The translations under genes and the position numbers were made by a program. The notes below the pieces were generated by a model that did no database searches, was not told the DNA's origin, and saw only the letters and a list, made by a program, of their open reading frames with translations. A stretch of 16,862 nt of DNA. It comes from Sphingopyxis macrogoltabida (GTDB lineage: Bacteria; Pseudomonadota; Alphaproteobacteria; Sphingomonadales; Sphingomonadaceae). The DNA lies in the NCBI GenBank assembly GCA_003241685.1, contig QFPJ01000017.1:54373-71234 (forward strand), read 5' to 3'. Shown one piece after another: positions 8,334-15,698 of the stretch (the first letter of the stretch is position 1; every line of letters begins with the position of its first letter).

Positions 8334-9548
8334 TCAAGCCGCGCGTTCGAAGATTGCGGCGATTCCCTGGCCGCCGCCGATGCACATGGTTTCAAGGCCA
8401 TAGCGACCGTTCCTGCGAACCAGTTCGCGCGTCAGATTGGCGAGGATGCGCCCGCCGGTCGCGCCGATCGGGTGGCCGAGCGAGATGCCTGAGCCGTTGA
8501 CGTTCAGGATTTCGCCGCGGCTGTCGTCGTCCGACCAGCCCCAGCCCTTGAGCACCGCGAGCACCTGCGGCGCGAAGGCTTCGTTGAGTTCGACGAGATC
8601 GATGTCGTCCCAGCCGAGCCCGCTGCGCGCGAAGAGGCGCTCGACAGCGGGGACGGGGCCGATGCCCATGCGGCTGGGATCGCAGCCCGCGGCGGCCGAG
8701 CTGTGATACCAGGCGATCGGTTCGAGGCCGAGTTCGTCCAGCTTGTCCTCGGCCACGACGAGGCAGGCGGCTGCGGCGTCATTCTGCTGGCTGGCGTTGC
8801 CGGCGGTGACGACGCCGCCTTCCAGCGCGCGCAGCTTGCCGAGCGATTCCAGCGTCGCATCGGCGCGATAGCCCTCGTCATGCGCGAAGACGACGGGATC
8901 GCCCTTCTTCTGCGGGACGGACACCGGAACCAGTTCGTCATCGAACAATCCGTTCGCCCACGCCGCGGCGGCGCGCTGGTGACTGCGCACGGCATAGGCG
9001 TCGCATGCCTCGCGGCTGATGTCGTAATCCTTGGCCAGATTCTCGGCGGTCTCGATCATGCCGGAGATGACGCCGAAGCGTTCGACCGGCTGCGACATCA
9101 ACCGGCCGCGCGTCAGCCGGTCGTGGAGCGTGAGGTTGCCCGCGCGGACGCCCTTGCGGATGTCGGTGCTGTAATGTTCGACGTTCGACATCGATTCGAC
9201 GCCGCCCGCGACGACGACGTCTGACATGCCGGTCTGGACCATCATCGCGGCGTTGATGATCGCCTGCAATCCCGATCCACAGCGGCGGTCGAGCTGATAG
9301 CCGGGGACTTCGAGCGGCAGTCCCGCGGCGAGCCACGACCAGTGGCCGATGCTGGGCGCTTCGCCATTGCCATAGCCCTGGCTGAACACGACGTCGTCGA
9401 CGCGCGCGGGGTCGATTTTCGTGCGCTCCATCAGCGCCTTGAGAATGACGGCGCCGAGTTCGCCCGCGGTCACGGACGACAGCGAGCCGCCGAACTTGCC
9501 GACGGCGGTGCGGATCGGGGCGACGATGGCGGCGCGGCGCAGAGTCAT
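8334..9548 (-). CDS. Thiolase (acetyl-CoA C-acyltransferase), first of two
   Basis: This is a thiolase-superfamily enzyme of 404 residues that cleaves 3-oxoacyl-CoA with CoA, or condenses two acyl-CoAs in reverse. The catalytic set is complete: nucleophile Cys90 in DRRCGSGLQAI, the NEAFAP motif, His359 in GHPIGATGGR, and Cys389 in MCIGGGQG. The N-terminal AIVAPIRTAVGKFGG is typical. The start ATG at 9548 is supported by a GGAGA ribosome binding site 7 bases upstream. It lies downstream of the CoA-transferase, separated by about 160 bp holding a palindromic element, and 78 bp upstream of the long dehydrogenase. Sequence alone does not separate biosynthetic acetoacetyl-CoA thiolase from degradative 3-oxoacyl-CoA thiolase. 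The surrounding dehydrogenases favour a degradative role. It differs clearly from the second thiolase at 13209-14459, whose active-site Cys context is FCGGGISS. Confidence 0.93.
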   Translation of the reverse strand: MTLRRAAIVAPIRTAVGKFGGSLSSVTAGELGAVILKALMERTKIDPARVDDVVFSQGYGNGEAPSIGHWSWLAAGLPLEVPGYQLDRRCGSGLQAIINAAMMVQTGMSDVVVAGGVESMSNVEHYSTDIRKGVRAGNLTLHDRLTRGRLMSQPVERFGVISGMIETAENLAKDYDISREACDAYAVRSHQRAAAAWANGLFDDELVPVSVPQKKGDPVVFAHDEGYRADATLESLGKLRALEGGVVTAGNASQQNDAAAACLVVAEDKLDELGLEPIAWYHSSAAAGCDPSRMGIGPVPAVERLFARSGLGWDDIDLVELNEAFAPQVLAVLKGWGWSDDDSRGEILNVNGSGISLGHPIGATGGRILANLTRELVRRNGRYGLETMCIGGGQGIAAIFERAA

Positions 9549-9581
9549 GGTTCAATCTCCAACTTCTTACATATCAATTCT

Positions 9582-9691
9582 GTGTTCCCCCGCGAAGGCG
9601 GGGGTCCATCATCCGATCCCTGCGATCTCCGCCAACGGCTGCTGCGGAACGAGAGGACAGGTGATGGACCCTCGCCTTCGCGGAGGAACAC
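9582..9691. repeat. ~110-bp palindromic repeat element, copy 1 (sphingomonad REP-like)
   Basis: Two 30-base arms (9582-9611 and 9662-9691) are inverted repeats of each other, matching at 28 of 30 positions around a 50-base centre. The core of the left arm, CCCCCGCGAAGGCGGGGG, is itself a hairpin with a GAAG loop. A second, more divergent copy of the same size and layout lies at 10925-11036, and the CoA-transferase gene sits between them. The element occupies nearly all of the 9549-9708 gap. It resembles palindromic elements common between genes in sphingomonad genomes (recall, not search). In RNA it would form a strong stem that could terminate transcription or stabilise ends. Confidence 0.8.
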
Positions 9692-9708
9692 GAAGAGGGT
9701 GGGGCAAT

Positions 9709-10905
9709 TTAGCTGACACCCACAATCCCCGCGTCGATCAGACGGGCGATCTCGCCCGAGGAAAGCGAGAGGCGCGACGCCAGCACTTCTTCCGTATGCT
9801 GGCCGTTGAGCGGCGCGGGGCGGGGCGGTCCGCGATCCGCCTGGGGAATGGTCGAGAAGGCGCCCGCGGCTGGATAGGAGAAGCCGCTGGGGTTGGCTGC
9901 GCTGCCGAAGATCGGGTTGTTCGCGACGAGCGCGGGGTCCTGCACGGCGTCGTGCATCGTGCGATAGGGCGAGTGGACGATCCCGCCGGCATCGAAGGCG
10001 GCGGCAAGATCGGCATGATCGCGGGCGCCGATCGCCTGTTCGAACAGTGGATAGAGCGCGTCGCGATGATCGAAGCGGAGGCCGTCGTCTTTCGCGAAGG
10101 ATACGCCCCGCGCGCTTTCGATGCTCGCGACGGCATCGCCGAGGTTCAGCGCGGCGAGGAGGTTCGCCCATTGCCGCGGGGTGACGACGACGATCATTGT
10201 CCGCCGTCCGTCGCGCGTCACGAAGTCACGGCCGAACAGGCCATAGACGGCGTTGCCGAGACGCGGCCGGTCCTCGCCCGAATAGAGCACCTCCGCGATG
10301 CCGCCAAGGTTGGCGACGGTGCCGATCGCGACGTCAGACAGGGGGATGCGCACTTCGCTGCCTTCGCCGCTGATGCCGCGCCGCTGGATCGCGGCGAGCA
10401 GCGCGAAGGCGGCATAGGCGCCGGTCAGCAAATCCCACGCCGGAAGCACATGATTGACCGGTTCCGGCCCCGTTCCGGTGAGCATCGGATAACCGACGCT
10501 GTTGTTGACCGTGTAATCGAGCGCCGGCGACCCGTCGGCCCAGCCCATGACGCGGATGGTAATCAGGTCGGCGCGGCCTTCCGCCAGCGTCGCGTGCGAC
10601 AGGAAGCCGCCCGCGGGAAAGTTGGTGATGAACTGGCCGGTCGCGCGCACCAGTTGCTGCAATAGTTCGCGCCCCTCCGGCCGGGCGAGATCGAGCGCGA
10701 CCGACTTTTTGGCGCGGTTCAGATTCTCCCAATAGAGCGAATTATTCTCCGCCGTCACCGGCCAGCGCCGAAAGTCCGGGCCGCCGCCGATCTGGTCGAC
10801 GCGGATCACCTCGGCACCGAATTGTGCGAGGTAGAGCCCGGCGGTCGGCGAGGCGACGAAGGATGAGGCTTCGATAACGGACAGCGTGGGGAGGAGATTA
10901 TACAC
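9709..10905 (-). CDS. CaiB/BaiF-type (class III) CoA-transferase
   Basis: This family III CoA-transferase moves CoA between carboxylic acids, or within one molecule in mesaconyl-CoA C1-C4 transferase. From the chosen GTG at 10905 it has 398 residues, normal for the family. The N-terminal fold motif is SPTAGLYLAQFGAEVIRVD, followed by the family's NRAKKSVALDL. The PAWDLLTGAYAAFALLAA segment contains Asp158, which aligns with the catalytic Asp of formyl-CoA transferase (GDSNTG region), and is followed by RRGISGEGSEV. I chose the GTG because the longer frame, from an ATG at 10998, would translate straight through a palindromic repeat, whereas homologues begin near LLPTLSVIEASS. The gene is flanked on both sides by copies of the same repeat, at 9582-9691 and 10925-11036, so it may have its own transcript or have entered the cluster separately. 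The substrate is unknown; a branched or dicarboxylic acid fits the neighbours. Confidence 0.88.
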   Translation of the reverse strand: MYNLLPTLSVIEASSFVASPTAGLYLAQFGAEVIRVDQIGGGPDFRRWPVTAENNSLYWENLNRAKKSVALDLARPEGRELLQQLVRATGQFITNFPAGGFLSHATLAEGRADLITIRVMGWADGSPALDYTVNNSVGYPMLTGTGPEPVNHVLPAWDLLTGAYAAFALLAAIQRRGISGEGSEVRIPLSDVAIGTVANLGGIAEVLYSGEDRPRLGNAVYGLFGRDFVTRDGRRTMIVVVTPRQWANLLAALNLGDAVASIESARGVSFAKDDGLRFDHRDALYPLFEQAIGARDHADLAAAFDAGGIVHSPYRTMHDAVQDPALVANNPIFGSAANPSGFSYPAAGAFSTIPQADRGPPRPAPLNGQHTEEVLASRLSLSSGEIARLIDAGIVGVS

Positions 10906-10924
10906 GGCGCCCCGCCGTCCCTTT

Positions 10925-11036
10925 TTTGTTCCTCCGCAAAGGCGGGCGCTCGCCACCAGATCTATCGTCTTGCCACCCCCGTTTGCGGAAGAGCGCAAAG
11001 CCGGATGATGGACCCCCGCCTTCGCGGGGCAACAAA
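10925..11036. repeat. ~112-bp palindromic repeat element, copy 2
   Basis: The arms are TTTGTTCCTCCGCAAAGGCG (from 10925 to about 10948) and the segment 11004-11036 containing GGACCCCCGCCTTCGCGGGG. The layout and length match the element at 9582-9691, but its left arm is more degenerate, with about 4-5 mismatches over 24 bases. The core GCGAAGGCGGGGGTCCATCA (reverse complement of the right arm) is nearly identical between copies. It fills most of the 10906-11064 gap between the CoA-transferase start and the end of the acyl-CoA dehydrogenase gene. Confidence 0.75.
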
Positions 11037-11064
11037 TCGTTGATGATAGGGACGTATTGCACCC

Positions 11065-12234
11065 TCAATTCGCCGCCGCAAACTCGCGCAGCATATGTTT
11101 CGCGATCTGGAGCTGCAGGATCTGCGTCGTGCCTTCGTAGATGCGGTAGATGCGGGCATCGCGGAAGAAACGCTCGGCGTCATATTCGGCGAGATAGCCG
11201 GCGCCGCCATAGACCTGAACACAGGCATCGACGACGCGGCCGCACATCTCCGATGCGAAGACTTTGAAGGCTGCGGCCTTGCGCAGGACATTCTCGCCCG
11301 CGTCGGCGCGGCGCGTGACATCCTCCATCATGCATTCGGCGGCATAGATGTCGATTTCGCTCTGCGCGAGCATCTGCTGGATCAGCTGGAAGTTGGCGAT
11401 CGGTTCCCCGAACGCCTTGCGCTCGGTCGCGTAGCGGATCGCGCTGTCGAGCGCGCGGCGGGCATAGGCGGTCGCCGCGGCGCCGACCGACATGCGGCCG
11501 TTGTCGAGGCTCATCATCGCAAAGGCGAAACCCTTGCCGAGGTCACCGCCGAGCAGCGCCTCGCCGCCGACGCGGACATCCTCCAGGATGACGTCGGCGA
11601 TATGGCTGCCCGACTGGCCCATCTTCTTGTCCGATTTGCCGATCGAGACGCCGGGCGCGTCCATCGGCACCACGAAGGCCGACACATGCGCATTCTTCTG
11701 CAGATTCTCCTTCGAGGTGCGCGCCATGATCAGGCCCACTTTCGCGAAGGGGGAATTGGTGATGTAGCGCTTGGTGCCGTTTAGCACCCACCCGTTGTCG
11801 GTCTGGGTCGCGGTGGTCTGAAGCCCCGCCGAGTCCGATCCCGACCCCGGCTCGGTCAGGCCGAAACAGGCGATCTCGCCCGCCGCGACGCGCGGCAGCC
11901 ATTCGGCCTTTTGCGCATCCGTGCCGCCGATCTTCAACGCCGAGGTAAACATGCCGATGTTGATCGAGATGATCGAACGGAAGGCCGGCATCGCATAGCC
12001 GATCGTATGGATCGTCCTGATATACTGGCTGACGTTCATCCCGGCGCCGCCGAACTCCTCGGGGATCGTCAGCCCGAACAGGCCCATGTCACGCATTTCG
12101 GTCAGGATATCGTCCGGAATCCGGTCGTTTTCGATAATATCCTTTTCCGCCGGGAGCAGTCGGTCGCGGACGTAGCGCTGCAATTGTTCGATGAACTGGT
12201 CGAACACCTCCGTGTCCATCCCGCTGTTCTGCAT
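11065..12234 (-). CDS. Acyl-CoA dehydrogenase (short/medium-chain class, homotetrameric type)
   Basis: This FAD enzyme oxidises an acyl-CoA to the trans-2-enoyl-CoA and feeds electrons to ETF. It has 389 residues, the standard length. The motifs run in order: FGGAGM (61-66), LTEPGSGSD (126-134), RKAFGEPIANFQ (FAD contact), QVYGGAGY, and the catalytic Glu367 in IYEGTTQI. The other possible base position, used by isovaleryl- and long-chain enzymes, is not Glu here (SLDNGRMS), so this belongs to the short/medium-chain arrangement. The start ATG at 12234 has GGGAG seven bases upstream, which favours it over the ATG five codons later (12219). It is the first gene leftward of the divergent promoter shared with the IclR regulator, so that regulator probably controls it. 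Chain length and branching of the substrate cannot be read from the sequence. Confidence 0.93.
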   Translation of the reverse strand: MQNSGMDTEVFDQFIEQLQRYVRDRLLPAEKDIIENDRIPDDILTEMRDMGLFGLTIPEEFGGAGMNVSQYIRTIHTIGYAMPAFRSIISINIGMFTSALKIGGTDAQKAEWLPRVAAGEIACFGLTEPGSGSDSAGLQTTATQTDNGWVLNGTKRYITNSPFAKVGLIMARTSKENLQKNAHVSAFVVPMDAPGVSIGKSDKKMGQSGSHIADVILEDVRVGGEALLGGDLGKGFAFAMMSLDNGRMSVGAAATAYARRALDSAIRYATERKAFGEPIANFQLIQQMLAQSEIDIYAAECMMEDVTRRADAGENVLRKAAAFKVFASEMCGRVVDACVQVYGGAGYLAEYDAERFFRDARIYRIYEGTTQILQLQIAKHMLREFAAAN

Positions 12235-12428
12235 CCCGAGGCTCCCTTCGTCGTCTGCGCCTATGGTATCGGCCGTCGTCGTTTTGCGGCGATTGTCAGC
12301 GGTCCCGCCCCGAAAGGCAATGGTCCCGTGCCGCCGAATCCGGCTTTCCAGCGGGCGCTACCGACTGGCGGGCAATATTTCAATATCCGGAATTGATTTT
12401 CATTATTATGAAAACTATCAGCGGGACC
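12235..12428. promoter_or_regulatory. Divergent promoter region between acyl-CoA dehydrogenase and IclR regulator
   Basis: About 190 bp separate the two divergent starts and must hold both promoters. The right third is markedly AT-rich compared with the rest of the window and carries a direct repeat CAATAT at 12373-12378 and 12381-12386. On the + strand a possible promoter is TTGATT (12393-12398), a 17-base spacer, then TATCAG (12416-12421). This would start transcription at about 12428, almost on the ATG at 12429. On the - strand TTGAAA occurs in the complement of 12379-12384, but I see no convincing -10 partner. Promoter positions are inference. Confidence 0.45.
12397..12414. promoter_or_regulatory. 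Candidate IclR operator: perfect inverted repeat TTTTCAT-TATT-ATGAAAA
   Basis: Seven-base arms (12397-12403 and 12408-12414) match perfectly around a 4-base spacer. The repeat lies between the divergent genes and next to the regulator's own start, the usual place for an autoregulatory IclR site. Size and AT-rich arms fit known IclR-family palindromes. It would fill the spacer of the candidate + strand promoter. No footprint or second copy is available; no other copy was noticed in the window. Confidence 0.45.
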
Positions 12429-13160
12429 ATGACAGGTCCCGTCCGATCGATTTCGCAAGCCCTGGCTGTCCTGCGCCTGCTGGCCGGGACGGCGCCGCTG
12501 ACGCTGTCCGACATTTGCCGCGCGGTCGGGCTGAGTCCGTCGAGCTGTCTCAACATATTGAAGACGCTGGCGGCAGAAGGCGTTGTCGAGCGCGAGGCGG
12601 TGGGTAAGCGTTACCGCCTGACGCCGGACTGGGCCGGGGTCGCGGCACTGCGCGGGGTGGAAGGAGCGGCGCTGCTCGATCGGGCCGCGCCGGTGATGGC
12701 GCGTTTTGCCGATATGTCCGACGCGGCGGTCGGGCTGTGGAAAATCGTGTCGCATGATCGGATGCAACTCACCATGCATGCCGAAAGCCGGGCGGGGATG
12801 CGGCTGCGGCTGGCCGAGGATCAGCGCCAGCCGCTGGGCGGCGGCGCGGCGGGGCGGGCAATCGCGGCGGGAGAAGCCGTCGACGACCACGAACTGGCGC
12901 GGCGTTTCCGCCCGGTGCGCTGGCAGACGCCGCTCGACTTCGACCAATATCGGCGCGAGGTCGCCGACGCGCGGGTCCAGGGCTTCGCCGTCGATGAAGG
13001 ATTTGCGCATCGCGGCGTCTGCACCGTCGCGGTCGGAATTGCCGAGGCGCCGCCGGGCTTTTGCCTGTCGGCCTCGATCGTCGCGGGATCACGGACGGCG
13101 GACGAGATCGACGCGCTGGGCCGCGATCTCGTCGATTTGAAAGCGGCGCTGCTTTCCTGA
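12429..13160 (+). CDS. IclR-family transcriptional regulator
   Basis: This is a dimeric DNA-binding regulator with an N-terminal winged helix-turn-helix and a C-terminal GAF-like effector domain. Residues 5-66 from the chosen start contain SISQALAVLRLLAG and the HTH segment TLSDICRAVGLSPSSCLNIL (25-44), followed by a wing (REAVGKRYRLTPDW). The effector domain runs from about 80 to the end. Start choice is uncertain: ATG 12429 (MTGPVRSISQ, 243 aa) fits homologue length, ATG 12408 adds 7 residues, and TTG 12393 adds 12. None has a good ribosome binding site. ATG 12408 lies inside the palindrome proposed as operator, which is why I prefer 12429, possibly with a very short leader. It is the only regulator in the window and sits between two catabolic gene groups. 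It probably senses an acid or CoA intermediate of this pathway, but the effector is unknown. Confidence 0.88.
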   Translation: MTGPVRSISQALAVLRLLAGTAPLTLSDICRAVGLSPSSCLNILKTLAAEGVVEREAVGKRYRLTPDWAGVAALRGVEGAALLDRAAPVMARFADMSDAAVGLWKIVSHDRMQLTMHAESRAGMRLRLAEDQRQPLGGGAAGRAIAAGEAVDDHELARRFRPVRWQTPLDFDQYRREVADARVQGFAVDEGFAHRGVCTVAVGIAEAPPGFCLSASIVAGSRTADEIDALGRDLVDLKAALLS

Positions 13161-13171
13161 AAGCGGAGCAG

Positions 13172-13200
13172 CGCGGACGGCGGGTATCGCCGCCCGCGCC
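13172..13200. terminator. Hairpin between convergent IclR and thiolase genes
   Basis: GCGCGGACGGCG (13172-13183) and CGCCGCCCGCGC (13189-13200) form a 12-bp stem with one mismatch and a GGTAT loop. It lies within the 48-bp gap between the convergent stops of the regulator and the second thiolase, where a bidirectional terminator would be expected. There is no run of T on either side, so termination activity is inferred from position and stem strength only. Confidence 0.5.
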
Positions 13201-13208
13201 GCGTCGTG

Positions 13209-14459
13209 TCAGAGGCGTTCGATGACGATGGCCGGGGCCATGCCGCCCGCCGCGCACATGGTGACCAGACCATAGCGTCCGCCCGAGCGTTCCAGTTCGT
13301 CGAGCGCGGTGCCGATCAGGATCGACCCGGTGGCGCCGATCGGGTGGCCGAGTGCCATCGCGCCGCCGTTGATGTTCACCTTCCCGCGGTCGAGATCGAG
13401 GTCGCGGATGAATTTTTCGGCGACCACGGCAAAGGCTTCGTTGATTTCCCAGACGTCGATATCATCCTTCGTCAGCCCCGCCTTTTCCAGCACCTTCTTT
13501 GCCGCCGGGACCGGCGCGTTGAGCATCAGCGTCGGGTCGTCGCCGATATTGGCATAGGCGACGACGCGTCCGCGCGGCTTCAGCCCGTGCTTGTCGGCAT
13601 AAACCTTCGACGTGAGCAGGACCGCCGCCGCGCCGTCGACGACTCCCGACGAGTTGCCTGCATGGTGGAAATGCTGGATTTCGACATCGGGATAGCGGCG
13701 GTTGATCTGCTTTCGGAAGGTGACGCCGTCACCCAGGTCGAAGTCGGCGAGCGCGGAGAAGCTCGGCTTCAGGGCGGCCAGTCCTTCGGCCGTGGTTTCG
13801 GGGCGCGGAAATTCCTCGCGGTCCAGCGCCACGCTGCCGTCGGTGTTGAGGACCGGGACGACCGATTTGGCGAAACGGCCTTCCTTGATCGCCTGGTCGG
13901 CGCGCTGCTGGCTGACCAGCGCCAGCGCGTCGAGCGCTTCGCGGCTGATCCCCTCGATCGTCGCGATCGCGTCGCCGCACACGCCCTGATGCGATTGGGG
14001 ATGAATTTCGTTCAGCGCCTCATGCCCCGATCCCATGCCGAGCGGCCGGATACCGGCATTGGCCTGTTCCGCGCCATGCGCAGCGGTGAAGCTCATCATC
14101 TCCGTCCCGCCGGCGATGACGCAATCTTCCATGCCGCTCATCACGCTGGCGGCGGCGAAATTGACCGAACTGATGCCGCCGCCGCAGAAACGGTCGAGCG
14201 TCGTGCCGCTGGCCTTGGTGTCATAGCCCGCCGACAGCGCGGCCATGCGGCCGAGGTCGCCGCCTTGTTTGCCGACCTGAGACGAGGTGGACCAGACGAT
14301 GTCGTCGACGGTCGCCGTGTCGAGATTGTTGCGGTCGCGGATCGCGGCGAGCACGGTCGCGGCCAGATGCTGGGGGTGCAGGTGCGACAATGCGCCCTTG
14401 CCGGGCTTGCCGACGCCGCGCGGGGTGCGGACGGCATCGATGATATAGGCTTCGGCCAT
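13209..14459 (-). CDS. Thiolase (3-oxoacyl-CoA thiolase/acetyl-CoA C-acetyltransferase), second of two
   Basis: This thiolase-superfamily enzyme has 416 residues. The active site is intact: nucleophile Cys92 in DRFCGGGISSVN, NEAFAVVAEKF, His372 in GHPIGATGS and Cys402 in MCAAGGMAPA. The N-terminus MAEAYIIDAVRTPRGVGKPG and the FCGGGISS context place it in the branch that includes actinobacterial FadA5/FadA6-type thiolases used in steroid and other complex-acid degradation, rather than the branch of the thiolase at 8334-9548. That sub-branch call is from memory. The start ATG at 14459 has GAAAGGAAAA upstream. It is the last gene of a three-gene - strand operon, 33 bp after the alpha-type acyl-CoA dehydrogenase, and probably carries out the thiolytic step after the oxidation by that pair. 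It converges with the IclR gene. Confidence 0.92.
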   Translation of the reverse strand: MAEAYIIDAVRTPRGVGKPGKGALSHLHPQHLAATVLAAIRDRNNLDTATVDDIVWSTSSQVGKQGGDLGRMAALSAGYDTKASGTTLDRFCGGGISSVNFAAASVMSGMEDCVIAGGTEMMSFTAAHGAEQANAGIRPLGMGSGHEALNEIHPQSHQGVCGDAIATIEGISREALDALALVSQQRADQAIKEGRFAKSVVPVLNTDGSVALDREEFPRPETTAEGLAALKPSFSALADFDLGDGVTFRKQINRRYPDVEIQHFHHAGNSSGVVDGAAAVLLTSKVYADKHGLKPRGRVVAYANIGDDPTLMLNAPVPAAKKVLEKAGLTKDDIDVWEINEAFAVVAEKFIRDLDLDRGKVNINGGAMALGHPIGATGSILIGTALDELERSGGRYGLVTMCAAGGMAPAIVIERL

Positions 14460-14492
14460 CGGGGATTTTCCTTTCGGGGTTCAGGACGTGGT

Positions 14493-15698
14493 TTAGGCAG
14501 GAATCTGGTTGAAGGGGATGCCCTTGTCGGGGCGGTGATCCTGGGGCAGCCCCAGGATCTTTTCGGCGATGGTATTGAGCAATGTTTCGTCCGACCCGCC
14601 CGCGATGCGGCCGGTCGGCGCGTTGATCCAGCTCGATGCCCAGTCGTCCTTGGGCGAAGCATGGTCGTCATAGGCGAAGCCGTCCGGCCCCTGGAGGTCG
14701 ATGGCGAGTTCGGACAGTTTCTGGCGCGAACGCACGGCGACCAGCTTGTTGAGCGATCCTTCGGGGCCGGGCGCCATGCCTGCCTCCATCATCAGCCGCG
14801 CCCGGACATTGATCGAATCGAGTCCGGCGCGCATCGCGTAATTGCGCGCGATCTGCTGCCGGATGCGCCCGTCCTCGATCGCGGGGCGGCCGTTCAACCG
14901 CACCTCCTTTGCCAGATCGACGAACAGGTCGAGCGGCGGGCCGAAACCCGCGCTGTCGGTCGCGACATAGCGTTCGATCATCAGCGTCGCGATCGCGACC
15001 GCGAAACCGCCGCCGACCGGCGACATGCGGTGATCGTCGCTGATCTTCACATCGTCGAAGAACACCTCGTTCACATGGCTGTCGCCGCCGACCAGCCTGA
15101 TCGGCCGGACGGTGACGCCCGGTGCCTTCATGTCGACCCAGAAATAGGTCAGCCCCTTGTGCTTGGCGACATGGGGGTCGGTGCGCACGACGATCACGCC
15201 ATAGTCGCTGTAGTGCGCCCAGCTGGTCCACACCTTCTGCCCGTTGATCTTCCAACCGTTGCCGTCGGGTTCGGCGCGGGTGCGCAGGCCCGCCAGGTCC
15301 GATCCGCCCGACGGTTCGGAAAAAAGCTGGCACCAGATTTCCTCGCCCTTCAGCGCCTTGATCACGCGTTCCCTAACGAAATCGCGGTCGGGGCCGAACT
15401 GCATCAGCACCGGGATTGGCATGCCCAGCGAGATGCCGAAATAGACGTTCGGAAAGCCGTGCTTCATCTCTTCGGCGTCGAATGTCACTTTCTCGAGATG
15501 GCCAAGGCCCTGGCCGCCGAATTCGACCGGCCAGTTGATGCCCGCATAGCCCGCGTCGAATTTCGCCCGCTGGTAACGGCGGCCGAGCGCGAGATCCTCG
15601 GCTTCGCCGAGGCCTTGGCGCGCCGCCTTGCCAAAGGCCGGCACCATCGAACGCAGCCAGGCGTCGGCCTTGGCGCGATAGGCATCAAGATCGCTCAT
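14493..15698 (-). CDS. Acyl-CoA dehydrogenase, catalytic subunit of a probable heteromeric enzyme (FadE26/ChsE-alpha-like)
   Basis: This 401-residue acyl-CoA dehydrogenase fold shows AGINWPVEFGGQG (52-64), SEPSGGSDLAGLRT (127-140) and KINGQKVWTSWA (150-161). A candidate catalytic base, Glu242, lies in ATLMIERYVA, the helix-G position used by isovaleryl-CoA dehydrogenase and by mycobacterial FadE26-type subunits. It lacks the usual arginine and glutamine FAD contacts of the C-terminal domain (the R-x-F-G-x-P-I-x-x-F-Q motif is replaced by IRQQIARNYAMRA). It also has GRIAGGSDETLLNTIAEK where others have the YEGT glutamate loop. The neighbouring subunit has what this one lacks. Its ATG shares ATGA with that gene's stop, with GGGAG 8 bases upstream, so equimolar synthesis is likely. 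By analogy, the pair should form an alpha2beta2 dehydrogenase for a bulky, branched or ring-bearing acyl-CoA. Confidence 0.9.
   Translation of the reverse strand: MSDLDAYRAKADAWLRSMVPAFGKAARQGLGEAEDLALGRRYQRAKFDAGYAGINWPVEFGGQGLGHLEKVTFDAEEMKHGFPNVYFGISLGMPIPVLMQFGPDRDFVRERVIKALKGEEIWCQLFSEPSGGSDLAGLRTRAEPDGNGWKINGQKVWTSWAHYSDYGVIVVRTDPHVAKHKGLTYFWVDMKAPGVTVRPIRLVGGDSHVNEVFFDDVKISDDHRMSPVGGGFAVAIATLMIERYVATDSAGFGPPLDLFVDLAKEVRLNGRPAIEDGRIRQQIARNYAMRAGLDSINVRARLMMEAGMAPGPEGSLNKLVAVRSRQKLSELAIDLQGPDGFAYDDHASPKDDWASSWINAPTGRIAGGSDETLLNTIAEKILGLPQDHRPDKGIPFNQIPA

Noticed and set aside
9421..10665. Open frame of about 414 codons on the + strand spanning the thiolase start, repeat and CoA-transferase
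   Set aside because: It is antisense to two well-supported genes, and it translates through the palindromic repeat.
10906..10998. Upstream extension of the CoA-transferase to an ATG at 10998
   Set aside because: It would translate the left arm of a repeat element. The family N-terminus begins right after the GTG at 10905.
9582..11036. CRISPR array or insertion-sequence ends
   Set aside because: There are only two copies, each an internal inverted repeat ~1.3 kb apart with a normal gene between. There are no spacers, no transposase and no target duplication visible.
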